DNA of 49,818 nt from Pseudomonas sp. BN417 (GCF_029871205.1 NZ_SSOJ01000085.1:1-49818), one strand, 5' to 3'; counted from the stretch's first letter, positions 39,461-48,613 are shown. Program-made: numbers and translations. Notes: generated by a model from the letters alone, not told the origin.

Positions 39461-40779
39461 CTACGAAGGCGTTGCGGCGGGAAGCTCGATGCGCACCCGC
39501 AGGCCGCCGAGGGGACTGTCCTGCAGGCTCAGGCGGCCGTGCCAGGCTTCGACGATGTCACGCACTATGCCAAGGCCCAGGCCGTGACCTGCCACCTGCT
39601 CGTCCAGGCGCGCGCCACGGCCGATCACCGACTCGCGCTGGTCTTCGGCGATGCCGGGACCGTCATCGTCGACCATCAGGCTGTAGCCCTCGTCTCCCGC
39701 ACGGATGGTCAGGTTGACCTGGCTTTCCGCCCATTTGCAGGCGTTGTCCAGCAGGTTGCCGAGCAGTTCCAGCAGGTCCTCGCGATCCCAGGGCAGCCGC
39801 AGGCCTTCGGGCGCGGACCAGTCCAGGTCGAGGCCACGGTCATGGATCAGCGCCAGGGTGGAGAACAGGCCGGGGAGTTCCTCGGCGCAGTCGAAATGCG
39901 CCCCCGGCAACGCCTCCCCGGCCAGGCGCGCGCGGCCCAGTTCGCGGCCAAGGCGCTGTTCGATCTGCTCCAGTTGTTCGCGCAGCGTCGCGCGCAACTC
40001 TGGGTTGGCACGCAGCTCCTCGCGTTCGGCCAGGCTGACCAGCACGGCGAGCGGCGTCTTCAGGGCATGGCCGAGGTTGCCCAGGGCATTGCGCGAGCGC
40101 ATCAGGGTATCTTCGGTGTGGCTGAGCAGGTGATTGATCTGCGCCACCAGGGGTTCCAGCTCCTCCGGCACCCGGCTATCCAGCTCGCTGCGCTGCCCTT
40201 GCTGCAGCTGGGCGATCTGCTGGCGGACCTCCTCCAATGGACGCAGCGCACGGCGCACGGTGAAGCGTTGCAGGGCGAGGATCAGCAACAGCCCGGCCAC
40301 GCCCAGGGCAAAGCCCGTCCACTGCGCGCGGCGGAAGCTTTCCAGCAGCGGCGTGTAGTCCTGGGCCACGGCTATCCGCACCTGGCGGCCGAAGCGGCGG
40401 TAGTCGCCACGCCAGGCCAGCAGCTCCTGGTCGCCAGGTCCCGGAAGCAGGCCGGGCGCCAACCCCTTCTGCGCTGGCATGGCCAGCTCGCTGTCCCAGA
40501 GGGAGCGTGAGCGCCAGGGTTGCTCGCCCAGTTCGATGACGAAGTAACGGCCGGAATAAGGCTGGTGATGGACGGGGTTGAGGCGCTGCTCGTCCAGCTG
40601 AATGCCATTGGGACCGCGCACCAGCGCACCGAGCAGCAACTCGGCCTCGCTGCGCAGGCCTTCGGCCAGGTAGCGCCGCAGGCCGAGGTCGAACAACCAG
40701 AGGCTGGTCTGCGCCAATACGAGTCCGGCCAGCAGCAAGGCACCGGCCAGCCCGAGGCTGAGCCGGCGCTGGATCGACC

Positions 40780-40783
<4 letters not shown>
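39461..40783 (-). CDS. sensor histidine kinase, BqsS/PhoQ-like
   Basis: A 440-residue kinase. Membrane segments lie near 8-31 and 155-172; the periplasmic domain between them is about 125 residues. A HAMP-like linker (about 173-225), the phosphoacceptor His239 in [13 protein letters not shown]-box LLDNACKW and G-box GHGLGLGI follow. It ends a four-gene operon with two PepSY genes, the order of bqsPQRS in P. aeruginosa. The Fe(II) motif RExxE recalled for BqsS is not found; the nearest is RSEAE (44-48), so the signal could differ. The start overlaps the regulator stop as ATGA. Confidence 0.88.
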
Positions 40784-41447
<664 letters not shown>

Positions 41448-41448
<1 letters not shown>

Positions 41449-41762
41449 CAGTCGTCTTCCTCGTCCTTCAGAATTCGCCCGTCGCGGGCATCCAGTTCCA
41501 GCTCACGCACCGTACCATCGGCGGTGATCAGCTCCACTTCGTAAATGTAGACGTCATCCTCTTCCTCCAGCTCGGCCTCCAGCAATCGCGCCCCGGGGTA
41601 AAGCCCCAGGGCGCTGCTCAGGAGTTGCTCGAGGGGCAGGATCACACCCTCTTCACGGAGCTTCAGGGCCTCGTCCTGATCCAGGTCCCTGGCCACCGCC
41701 TCGAGGGCGAAGATGGCCAGGATCAGGGCGATGATCCCGCTGTAGCGAAAGATCCAGCGCAT
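41448..41762 (-). CDS. PepSY domain protein, membrane-anchored or secreted
   Basis: A 104-residue protein with an N-terminal hydrophobic segment (about 7-23) that may be a signal peptide or anchor. The rest is a single PepSY domain with a very acidic patch, [18 protein letters not shown], and a C-terminal [11 protein letters not shown] tail. It is a paralogue of the next gene. Acidic ExE-type clusters are candidates for metal binding, and the domain may modulate the adjacent kinase. It overlaps both neighbours by one base (TGATG). Confidence 0.87.
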
Positions 41763-42070
41763 CAGTCGTCCTGGTGATCCTTGAGGATCTGGCCGTTGGT
41801 GGCATCAAGCTCGAGATCCCACTGCACGCCCTGGGCGTCGCGCAGTTCGACCTGGTAGATATGGCGGCCGTACTCTTCTTCCAGCTCGGTTTCATTGATG
41901 GTGCTGCCGGGGTGCTTGGCGATGGCCGCGGCGTTGAGCTTCTCGAACGATTGGATGGTGCCGGCGTCGCGCAGCTTCAGGGCTTCGTCCGGGCCAAGGT
42001 CGCGCGCCTGGGCGAGACCGGCGGTGGTGGCGAGGGCAGCAGCGGCGAACAGGGCAGTGAGTTTCTTCAT
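41762..42070 (-). CDS. PepSY domain protein, exported
   Basis: A 102-residue protein with a clear signal peptide ending in AQA near residue 22. The mature part is a PepSY domain with ETELEEEYGRHIYQVEL and NGQILKDHQDD. It is the first gene of the operon PepSY-PepSY-regulator-kinase, each overlapping the next. The acidic cluster with His may bind a divalent metal in the periplasm. GGAA precedes the ATG. The operator at 42126-42141 is 56 bp upstream of its start. Confidence 0.9.
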   Translation of the reverse strand: MKKLTALFAAAALATTAGLAQARDLGPDEALKLRDAGTIQSFEKLNAAAIAKHPGSTINETELEEEYGRHIYQVELRDAQGVQWDLELDATNGQILKDHQDD

Positions 42071-42125
42071 GAGTCATTTCCTTGGGAGTTGTGTGCTTTC
42101 GATGGGTGCAAGATACCCGGCACGA

Positions 42126-42141
42126 CTTAATCCAAGCTGAA
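42126..42141 (-). promoter_or_regulatory. BqsR/PmrA-type direct-repeat operator
   Basis: On the minus strand TTCAG-N6-TTAAG matches the recalled BqsR box TTAAG-N6-TTAAG at nine of ten positions, with the half-sites 11 bp apart as for PmrA-type regulators. It lies upstream of the first PepSY gene and would allow autoregulation. Confidence 0.6.
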
Positions 42142-42185
42142 TTTGCCGCGGGACTTGGAAAGCATCATTCATCCGCTGAAGCGAC

Positions 42186-42213
42186 TTGGCCCTGGCAGGG
42201 GCGCCACTATAAT
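42186..42213 (+). promoter_or_regulatory. sigma-70 promoter of the patatin-like gene
   Basis: TTGGCC (42186-42191) and the perfect -10 TATAAT (42208-42213) are 16 bp apart, 26 bp before the start codon and its GGAGG. Confidence 0.6.
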
Positions 42214-42239
42214 CGCTGCCTTGCATTCAGGAGGCCTGC

Positions 42240-43319
42240 ATGAGCGCCATTCAGATCAAGTTTCCCGCCCTCACCCTGCGCGCAGGACGCCGCGCCATGG
42301 CGCGTATCCGTGAACAAGGCCTCAAGCCCGCAGACGTCGGCATCCTGCCCGGCGCCGCGGGCGGCCCCAAGGCGCTGGGCATCCAGGGCCTGGACCTGGC
42401 GCTGTTCGGCAACTGGCTGCCGAGAGCGCCCCGGGAACGCTCGCTGATCGGCGCCTCCATCGGCTCCTGGCGTTTCGCCAGCACCTGCCTGCCGGACGCC
42501 GCGGCCGGCATCCGTCGCCTGGGCGATCTCTACACCAGCCAGCGTTTCCCCAAGGGCGTGAGCATGGCGGAGGTCAGTCGCCTCTGTGGCCTGATGCTGG
42601 ACGAACTGCTGCAGGACCAGGACGCCCAGGTGCTGGCCAACCCGCACTACCGCCTGAACGTGGTGGTGGTGAAGAGCCACGGCCTGCTCGCCCATGACCG
42701 CCGCGGCGCCCTGGGCCTGGGTTTGTCCTCGGTCATCGGCAGCAACCTGCTGGGCCGCTCGCGCCTGGCCCGGCATTTCGAGCGGGTCATCCTCCACGAC
42801 GCCCGCCTGGCCCCGCCGCTGGCGGCACTGTCCGACTTCCCCTCGCGCTTCCACGCCCTCGACCTGGGCAACCTGCGTCATGCCCTGCTCGCCTCGGGTT
42901 CGATACCCATGGTGATGGAAGGCGTGCGCGACATTCCCGGCGCCGGCCCCGGCACCTACCGCGATGGAGGCCTGCTCGACTACCACCTGGACCTGCCCTA
43001 CAACCCGGGCGGCGTGGTGCTCTATCCGCACTTTACCGACAAGGTGGTGCCAGGCTGGTTCGACAAGGGCCTGCCCTGGCGCAAGGGGGATGCCGAGCGC
43101 CTGCAGGACGTGCTGCTGCTCGCCCCGTCACGCCAGTACCTGGCCACCCTGCCCCACGGCAAGCTGCCCGACCGCAAGGACTTCAAGCGCTACCTCGGCG
43201 ACGATGCCGGGCGCGAACGCTATTGGCGCAAGGCCATGGCCGAGAGCCAGCGCCTGGGCGACGAATTCCTCGAACTGGTAGATGGCGGCAAGCTCGGCGA
43301 GCGTCTCTTGAACCTCTGA
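42240..43319 (+). CDS. patatin-like phospholipase
   Basis: A 359-residue protein with the patatin fold signatures: oxyanion loop GAAGGPKALG (38-47), nucleophile Ser73 in GASIGS and catalytic Asp242 in YRDGGLLDYHLD, the Ser-Asp dyad. There is no signal peptide, so it is cytosolic unless exported by another route. GGAGG is 5 nt before the ATG. It is divergent from the PepSY/two-component operon, with promoter elements interleaved in 169 bp, and is followed by an alpha/beta hydrolase gene 58 bp downstream. The substrate is unknown; membrane lipid turnover is plausible. Confidence 0.85.
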   Translation: MSAIQIKFPALTLRAGRRAMARIREQGLKPADVGILPGAAGGPKALGIQGLDLALFGNWLPRAPRERSLIGASIGSWRFASTCLPDAAAGIRRLGDLYTSQRFPKGVSMAEVSRLCGLMLDELLQDQDAQVLANPHYRLNVVVVKSHGLLAHDRRGALGLGLSSVIGSNLLGRSRLARHFERVILHDARLAPPLAALSDFPSRFHALDLGNLRHALLASGSIPMVMEGVRDIPGAGPGTYRDGGLLDYHLDLPYNPGGVVLYPHFTDKVVPGWFDKGLPWRKGDAERLQDVLLLAPSRQYLATLPHGKLPDRKDFKRYLGDDAGRERYWRKAMAESQRLGDEFLELVDGGKLGERLLNL

Positions 43320-43377
43320 TTGAAGGAGCGGCAGCCAACGGGTAGGCTGCCGCGCGAGCCAAACGGGGAGTACAGGG

Positions 43378-44286
43378 ATGAAGCTCGCAGTCGCCATCAT
43401 TCATGGCATCGGCAATCAGCCGGATTCACGGGACACCGAAGGCCAGCACGCCTTTGCCCAGAGCCTCATCCGCGGACTGCGCAGGCGCCTGGGCGTGGAG
43501 TCGGAAGACATCGCCTTCCAGTCGCTGTACTGGGCCAGCGTGCTGGACAAGCGCGAGTTGGCCTACCTGGAGAAGCTCGAACGGGAGCCGGTGCGCTGGC
43601 GCTGGATGCGCCGCCTGGTCACCCTCTTCCTCGGCGATGCCAGCGGCTACCGCAAGGTCAGCCAGGCCTACGACACCACCTACGAGCAAGTGCACCAGAG
43701 CGTGCGCAACGGCCTCAATGCGCTGCGCTCCAAGGTCGGGCCGACCACCCCTCTGGTGGTGCTGGCCCACTCCCTGGGCGGGCACATCATCTCCAACTAC
43801 GTCTGGGACCAGCAGAAGCTCAACGTCACGCCGAGTTGCCCGCGCGATCCCTTCCTCGCCATGGAAACCCTCGCCGGCCTCTTCACCTTCGGCTGCAATA
43901 TCCCGCTCTTCACCTTCGCCTACGACCCGGTGCAGCCGATCCGCTTTCCCGGGAACTGCCTCGATGAGCGCCTGAGCCGCGCGGCGCGCTGGCTGAACGT
44001 CTATGCACCGGCCGACCTCCTGGGCTACCCACTGCGCCCGGTGCAGGGCTACGCCGCCGTGGTGCACGAAGACAAGGCCATGTCCGTGGGCCCCTGGTAC
44101 AAGCGGCACACGCCCCTGACCCACCTGGAGTATTGGGACGATAGGGGCTTCCAGGACTACCTGGCCCGGCACATCGGCGAACTACTGCGCGCCTGCCCCG
44201 GCGAGCCAATTCGCCAGGCAGAGGCTTCAACGGGCGATCAGCCCGGCCTGCCATCCAGTCGCGGCGTGCACAACAGCACCGCGTAA
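43378..44286 (+). CDS. alpha/beta hydrolase fold protein
   Basis: A 302-residue cytosolic hydrolase. It opens with VAIIHGIGNQ, the oxyanion-hole strand; the nucleophile Ser132 is in LAHSLGGHIISNYVW; a His candidate near HTPLTHLEYW completes the likely triad. The overall pattern resembles lipase/esterase-like proteins of unknown substrate. AGGGATG at the start is preceded by GGGGAG. The last 49 bp overlap, on the other strand, the end of nnrS. It may be co-transcribed with the patatin-like gene. Confidence 0.83.
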   Translation: MKLAVAIIHGIGNQPDSRDTEGQHAFAQSLIRGLRRRLGVESEDIAFQSLYWASVLDKRELAYLEKLEREPVRWRWMRRLVTLFLGDASGYRKVSQAYDTTYEQVHQSVRNGLNALRSKVGPTTPLVVLAHSLGGHIISNYVWDQQKLNVTPSCPRDPFLAMETLAGLFTFGCNIPLFTFAYDPVQPIRFPGNCLDERLSRAARWLNVYAPADLLGYPLRPVQGYAAVVHEDKAMSVGPWYKRHTPLTHLEYWDDRGFQDYLARHIGELLRACPGEPIRQAEASTGDQPGLPSSRGVHNSTA

Positions 44287-45428
44287 TGCCGCAGGAACAG
44301 CGCGAACGCCAGCCCCCAACAGAGAGCGGCAAGCCATAACGCAGTACCGGGCAACCACGACACCAGGACCACCCGGGCCAGCGCGCCCAGATTCAGCAAG
44401 GCGAAGGCCAGCCCCATCGCCCGCGGCGCCTCCAGCGGTCGGCCGCTGTGGCCCAGGCTGACACGAGCGATCATCGCCAGGATCAGCCCGCCCATGGCTC
44501 CCACACCGAGCGCATGCTGCGCCAGGCTCGAATTGCCCAGCATGCCCAGATGCCAGGCCGCCAGTCCCAAGGGAGCCGCTGCTAGCCAGGCGAAGGCCAG
44601 ATGCAGCGGCCAGAGCAGTGTCACGCGCCAGATGCCGGCGTCGTACCAGCGCGCCAAGCGCAGCAGGTTACCCAGGCCGAGCACGGCACAGAGCGGCGCC
44701 AACCAGGGATTGGCTTGCAGGCCGACGCCGCTGGCGAAAACGACAGCCAGCAGGACGCCGGCCAGCAACATGATCCAGTCGAGCCAGGGCCAGGCCTTGA
44801 CCTGCTGGGTACGCCCCAACCCGCGCTGGGTGAAAAACGGAATGACCCGGCCACCGATCAGCCCCATCAGCGCGGCCACCAGCCAGAGCGCGGCCAGCAC
44901 GCCCTGGCGCTGCAGGCCGTCGTCGGCGAAAGCCAGGCCCCATAGCACCAGGGCATCGGCAGCGGCCAGGAGCATCAGCACTGCCACTACCGGGTAGTTG
45001 CCGCGCTGGCGCACGCGCCAGAGGCTGCAACCCATCGCCAGTGCAACCGCCGGCAGGAAAGAGATTTCAAGGGGAATCAGCAGCGCCAGGGGCGCACCAA
45101 GCAGCCAGGCCAGGCGTGCGGCCAGCCAGAGCATTGCCAACAAGGCCAGGGAGCGGCCACGCAGTCCCGGATTACCTGTCCAGTTCTGCACCGCCGTGAG
45201 CAGGAAGCCGGCGATGATCGCGCCGCCGAAGCCGAAGACCATCTCGTGACGATGCCAGGCGAGCCAGCCGCCCGCAGGCTGCCAGGCGCCGGCGTGGCCG
45301 TGGAGCGCTGCCAGCCAGATCAGCACGGCCACCAGGGCGAACGCCGTGCCGAAGAGGAAGAAAGGCCTGAAGCCCAGGCGCCAGATCGGTCGGATGGCCA
45401 ACTCGCGGGAAGCGTCAAGCAATTGCAC
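44238..45428 (-). CDS. nnrS: NnrS family haem-copper membrane protein
   Basis: A 396-residue membrane protein with about twelve hydrophobic segments. WRLGFRPFFLFG at the N-terminus, WHRHEMVFGFGGAIIAGFLLTAVQNWTG, FFTQRG and HALGVGAMGGLILAMIARVSLGHSGR are the family motifs with haem-binding His residues. NnrS proteins relieve nitric-oxide stress, mainly nitrosative damage to iron. It starts with GTG at 45428 behind AGGAG, overlapping the ppyR-like gene by 14 bp. It is downstream of hmp on the same strand, so probably in the NO-induced transcript. Confidence 0.92.
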   Translation of the reverse strand: MQLLDASRELAIRPIWRLGFRPFFLFGTAFALVAVLIWLAALHGHAGAWQPAGGWLAWHRHEMVFGFGGAIIAGFLLTAVQNWTGNPGLRGRSLALLAMLWLAARLAWLLGAPLALLIPLEISFLPAVALAMGCSLWRVRQRGNYPVVAVLMLLAAADALVLWGLAFADDGLQRQGVLAALWLVAALMGLIGGRVIPFFTQRGLGRTQQVKAWPWLDWIMLLAGVLLAVVFASGVGLQANPWLAPLCAVLGLGNLLRLARWYDAGIWRVTLLWPLHLAFAWLAAAPLGLAAWHLGMLGNSSLAQHALGVGAMGGLILAMIARVSLGHSGRPLEAPRAMGLAFALLNLGALARVVLVSWLPGTALWLAALCWGLAFALFLRHYAVLLCTPRLDGRPG

Positions 45429-45672
45429 AGCAGAACTCCTGCGCAGCCTTGCGCATCTGGTAGAGGGCGGTGAGGCGCATCACGTAACCAAGCTTGATCA
45501 GGGTGGGCCCGAGAATGACCATGCCGTGGGCGCCGACCAGCGTCAGCAGTTCGAGATGGGCATCGAGGTAGTAGGCACCGGCTATGCCCAGCAACAGCTG
45601 GGCCAGGCCCGTCCAGAGAAACAGATGAGAGAGTCGCAGCAGGCGTTGGGGGCAACCGAACAAACCAGTCAT
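45415..45672 (-). CDS. ppyR: small membrane protein, PpyR-like
   Basis: An 85-residue protein with two hydrophobic segments (about 15-36 and 42-62). Position between nnrS and hmp and size match the gene recalled in P. aeruginosa as ppyR, described as affecting psl and pyoverdine genes. The sequence itself shows no enzyme motif; two Cys near the C-terminus (EFCCAIA) are notable. GGAGA is 8 nt before the ATG. It overlaps nnrS by 14 bp. Naming is by context and memory. Confidence 0.7.
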   Translation of the reverse strand: MTGLFGCPQRLLRLSHLFLWTGLAQLLLGIAGAYYLDAHLELLTLVGAHGMVILGPTLIKLGYVMRLTALYQMRKAAQEFCCAIA

Positions 45673-45694
45673 GATCTTGCTCTCCTCGGTTGAA

Positions 45695-45719
45695 GGCCCG
45701 GCGCCCTGGGCGCCGGGCC
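45695..45719 (-). terminator. strong GC hairpin between hmp and the ppyR-like gene
   Basis: GGCCCGGCGCC (45695-45705) and GGCGCCGGGCC (45709-45719) form a perfect 11-bp stem with a 3-nt loop, 8 bp after the hmp stop. No T-run follows on the minus strand, so it may be a leaky attenuator or an mRNA stabiliser that sets hmp above ppyR-nnrS. Confidence 0.55.
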
Positions 45720-45726
45720 GCTGTGG

Positions 45727-46908
45727 TCAGGCCTCCAGGGCGCTGGCCGGTCCAAAGAACTCGTAGTGGCATTGGCGATCGGGTACGCCCAGCTCGCGCA
45801 GATGCTTCTTCACCTGGGCCATGAAGGGCTTGGGCCCGAGGAAGTAGGCATCCAAATCACGCTCGGCGGGCAGCCATTGCGCCAGTTGATCGCGGGTCAG
45901 GAAGCCGGAGGCGTCAGCCTGGTCTTGGGGGTGCGGCTCGCTGTAGCAGAAGAACCGGCTGAGCTGCGGAATGGCGGCAACTTTCTCCTCGATCCAGTCG
46001 CGGAAGGCATGGACCGCACCATTGCGTGCGCAATGGATGAAATGGATCGGCCGCCCGCTGTCCTGCGCAGCCTCCAGCATGGCCAACGCCGGGGTAATGC
46101 CGACGCCGGCGGTGATCAGCACCAGGGGCTTGCTGCCCGGGCGCAGGACGAAGTCACCGGCCGGGGCGAACAACTCGATGCGCTGGCCCACGTCGAACTG
46201 GTCGTGCAGGTAATTGGAAACCCGGCCGCCCTCCTCGCGTTTGACGCTGATGCGGTACTCGCGGCCATTAGCGAGGGCCGAGAGCGAATAGTTGCGGCGG
46301 ACTTCCTCGCCATCCAGGAACAGGCGCAGCCCGATGTACTGGCCAGGGGTGAATTCCATCAGCTCACCGCCGTCTTCCGGAGCGAAGTAGAAGGAGGTGA
46401 TCTCCGCGCTTTCCACTTCCTTGCGTACCAGGCGGAACCAGCGCGCACCACGCCAGCCCCCGACAGCAGCTGCGCTGGCGGCGTAGACTTCCTCTTCGGC
46501 GCCGATCAGCAGGTCGGCCAGTTGCTGGTACGCGGCGGCCCAGGCTTCTATCACTTCGTCGGTGGCAATTTCGGCACCCAGCACTTCACGGATGGCGCGC
46601 AGCAGGCAGGCGCCAACAATGGGGTATTGCTCGGGTAGTACTTGCAGGGCCACGTGCTTGTTGACGATCTTGCTCACCAGCGGGCCGAGGGTCTCCAGCT
46701 GGTCGATGTGTCGGGCGTACATCAGCACGCCGTTCGCCAGGGCGCGCGGCTGGTCGCCGCTGGCCTGGTGAGCCTGGTTGAACAGCGGCCGCACTTCCGG
46801 GTACTCACCCAGCATGATCTTATAGAAGTGGCTGGTCAGCGCCTCCCCTCCGGTTTCCAGCAGGGGCACGGTGGATTTGACGATGGCACGTTGTTGGCTG
46901 GACAGCAT
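45727..46908 (-). CDS. hmp: nitric oxide dioxygenase, flavohaemoglobin
   Basis: A 393-residue flavohaemoglobin that converts NO and O2 to nitrate using NAD(P)H. The globin part (1-138) has Tyr29, Gln53 and proximal His85 in VNKHVALQV; the FAD domain has RRNYSLSA; the NAD domain has GVGITPALAML and ends with CHYEFFGPAS. GTCC-rich leader is short; the sigma-54-like promoter at 46949-46964 and NorR-type boxes beyond it indicate NO-activated expression by the divergent regulator. The P. aeruginosa name is fhp. Confidence 0.96.
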   Translation of the reverse strand: MLSSQQRAIVKSTVPLLETGGEALTSHFYKIMLGEYPEVRPLFNQAHQASGDQPRALANGVLMYARHIDQLETLGPLVSKIVNKHVALQVLPEQYPIVGACLLRAIREVLGAEIATDEVIEAWAAAYQQLADLLIGAEEEVYAASAAAVGGWRGARWFRLVRKEVESAEITSFYFAPEDGGELMEFTPGQYIGLRLFLDGEEVRRNYSLSALANGREYRISVKREEGGRVSNYLHDQFDVGQRIELFAPAGDFVLRPGSKPLVLITAGVGITPALAMLEAAQDSGRPIHFIHCARNGAVHAFRDWIEEKVAAIPQLSRFFCYSEPHPQDQADASGFLTRDQLAQWLPAERDLDAYFLGPKPFMAQVKKHLRELGVPDRQCHYEFFGPASALEA

Positions 46909-46948
46909 AAGGACTCCGTTATGGGTTGGGTCTTTCTGCCTTTACTAA

Positions 46949-46964
46949 TCCAGCTTTCGTGCCA
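46949..46964 (-). promoter_or_regulatory. sigma-54-like promoter of hmp
   Basis: On the minus strand TGGCACG-N4-CTGGA has a perfect -24 block; the -12 block has G in register but GG instead of GC. Predicted transcription start near 46937, 29 nt before the hmp start codon. Confidence 0.6.
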
Positions 46965-46992
46965 ACATTTTATCCCATATAAATCAATAACT

Positions 46993-46998
46993 TATAAT
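46993..46998 (+). promoter_or_regulatory. perfect -10 hexamer for norR
   Basis: TATAAT on the plus strand in an AT-rich block, with a poor TTATCC 17 bp upstream. A second option for norR is TTGACT (47012-47017) with CATATC (47034-47039) 16 bp away, which would be overlapped by a NorR box. Confidence 0.4.
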
Positions 46999-47005
46999 TT
47001 TAAGT

Positions 47006-47042
47006 GTTTTTTTGACTACACTGCCGAGCAGGTCATATCGAC
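47006..47042. promoter_or_regulatory. two NorR-type enhancer sites
   Basis: GT-N7-AC occurs at 47006-47016 and 47032-47042 (the second as GTCATATCGAC), 26 bp apart. Their centres are about 74 and 100 bp upstream of the predicted hmp start, the right distance for a sigma-54 activator. Confidence 0.6.
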
Positions 47043-47056
47043 ACTGTGGAGTCATA

Positions 47057-48613
47057 ATGACAACGCACCCCCTGCTGCAGACGCTGATCCCGCTGGTCAG
47101 CGATCTCTCCCGCGAACTACCCGAGCGCGAACGTTATCGACGCCTGCTCGAAGCCTTGCGCGGACTCCTGCCCTGCGATGCCACTGCTCTGCTGCGCCTG
47201 GACGGCGACCAGTTGGTGCCCCTGGCGGTGGACGGCCTGAGCCAGGACACCCTGGGGCGGCGCTTCAAGGTCTCCGAGCACCCTCGGCTGCAGGCACTGA
47301 TGGAGCGCCGTGGCGTCACCCATTTCGCCGCGGACTGCGGGCTGCCCGATCCCTACGACGGGCTGGTAGAAGGTCACCAGGAACACCTGGAAGTGCACGA
47401 CTGCCTGGGTTGCTCCCTCTACCTCGACGATCGCCCCTGGGGACTGCTGACGCTGGATGCCATGGACCCTGCACGCTTCGACGGCCAGGACCTGGAGATG
47501 CTGGAAGGCTTCGCCAGCCTGGCGGCGGCCACGGTGAAAGCCGTCGAGCGCATGGACAGCCTCAGTCGTCGCGCCCAGGACGAGCAGCAGCTGGCGGAGG
47601 TCTATCGCCAGGCGGCCGGCCAGGTCCGCCCTCGGGAAATGATCGGGCAAAGCTCGGCCCAAAAGGCATTGCTCGAAGAGATCACCCTGGTGGGCAGCAG
47701 CGAGCTCACCGTGCTGATCAGCGGCGAAACCGGCGTCGGCAAGGAACTGGTGGCCCAGTCCATCCATGGCCGCTCGCTGCGGGCCAAGCATCCGCTGATC
47801 AGCCTCAACTGCGCCGCCCTGCCCGACACCCTGGTGGAGAGCGAGCTATTCGGCCATGTGCGTGGCGCCTTCTCCGGCGCAGTGAACGAGCGCAAGGGCA
47901 AGTTCGAATTGGCCCATGAAGGTACCCTCTTCCTCGATGAGGTCGGCGAGCTGCCATTGGCGATCCAGGCCAAGTTGCTGCGGGTGCTGCAGAGCGGACA
48001 GCTGCAGCGCGTCGGCTCGGACCGCGAGCACAGGGTCGACGTGCGCGTCATCGCGGCGACCAACCGCGACCTGGCCGAGGAAGTGCGCGCCGGCCGCTTC
48101 CGCGCCGATCTCTACCATCGCCTCAGCGTCTATCCCCTGCGTGTTCCGCCGCTGCGGGAGCGTGGCCGCGATGTGTTGCTGCTGACCGGCTACTTCCTCG
48201 AGGAGAATCGCGCCCGCCTCGGGCTGCGCAGCCTGCGCCTCAGCCAGGACGCCCAGGCCGCACTGCTCGGCTATGACTGGCCGGGCAATGTGCGGGAACT
48301 CGAACACCTGATCGGCCGTGCCGCCCTCAAGGCCCTGGCAGCCAGTCCGGAGCGACCACGCATCCTCACCCTGGCGGCCAATGATCTTGCCCTGCCCTTG
48401 CCGAGCAACCAGCCTACGGCGGTCGCAAGCCCATCCGAGACTCCACCAGTTGTCGCGGCTGGCGACCTGCGTGAAGCCGTGGACCACTATCAGCGCCGGC
48501 TGATCACTGCCTGCCTGGAGCGCCAGCAGCAGAACTGGGCGGCGGCGGCCCGTGAACTCGGCCTGGACCGCGCCAACCTGCTGCGGCTGGCTAAGCGGCT
48601 GGGCATCAAGTGA
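47057..48613 (+). CDS. norR: NO-responsive sigma-54 activator NorR / FhpR
   Basis: A 518-residue enhancer-binding protein. The N-terminal GAF domain (about 20-170) senses NO through non-haem iron; DPYDGL (98-103) and VHDCLGC with Cys116 match the iron-ligand region of E. coli NorR. The AAA+ domain has Walker A GETGVGKE (223-230), the sigma-54 loop as GAFSGA (270-275) rather than GAFTGA, and Walker B LFLDEVGEL. The C-terminal Fis-type HTH is WAAAARELGLDRANLLRLAKRL. The start at 47057 follows GGAG. It is divergent from hmp; called FhpR in P. aeruginosa. Confidence 0.94.
   Translation: MTTHPLLQTLIPLVSDLSRELPERERYRRLLEALRGLLPCDATALLRLDGDQLVPLAVDGLSQDTLGRRFKVSEHPRLQALMERRGVTHFAADCGLPDPYDGLVEGHQEHLEVHDCLGCSLYLDDRPWGLLTLDAMDPARFDGQDLEMLEGFASLAAATVKAVERMDSLSRRAQDEQQLAEVYRQAAGQVRPREMIGQSSAQKALLEEITLVGSSELTVLISGETGVGKELVAQSIHGRSLRAKHPLISLNCAALPDTLVESELFGHVRGAFSGAVNERKGKFELAHEGTLFLDEVGELPLAIQAKLLRVLQSGQLQRVGSDREHRVDVRVIAATNRDLAEEVRAGRFRADLYHRLSVYPLRVPPLRERGRDVLLLTGYFLEENRARLGLRSLRLSQDAQAALLGYDWPGNVRELEHLIGRAALKALAASPERPRILTLAANDLALPLPSNQPTAVASPSETPPVVAAGDLREAVDHYQRRLITACLERQQQNWAAAARELGLDRANLLRLAKRLGIK

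Noticed and set aside
46965-47005. Anr/Dnr box in the hmp-norR region
   Set aside because: A half-site (ATCAA at about 46983-46987) is present without a TTGAT partner four bases upstream.
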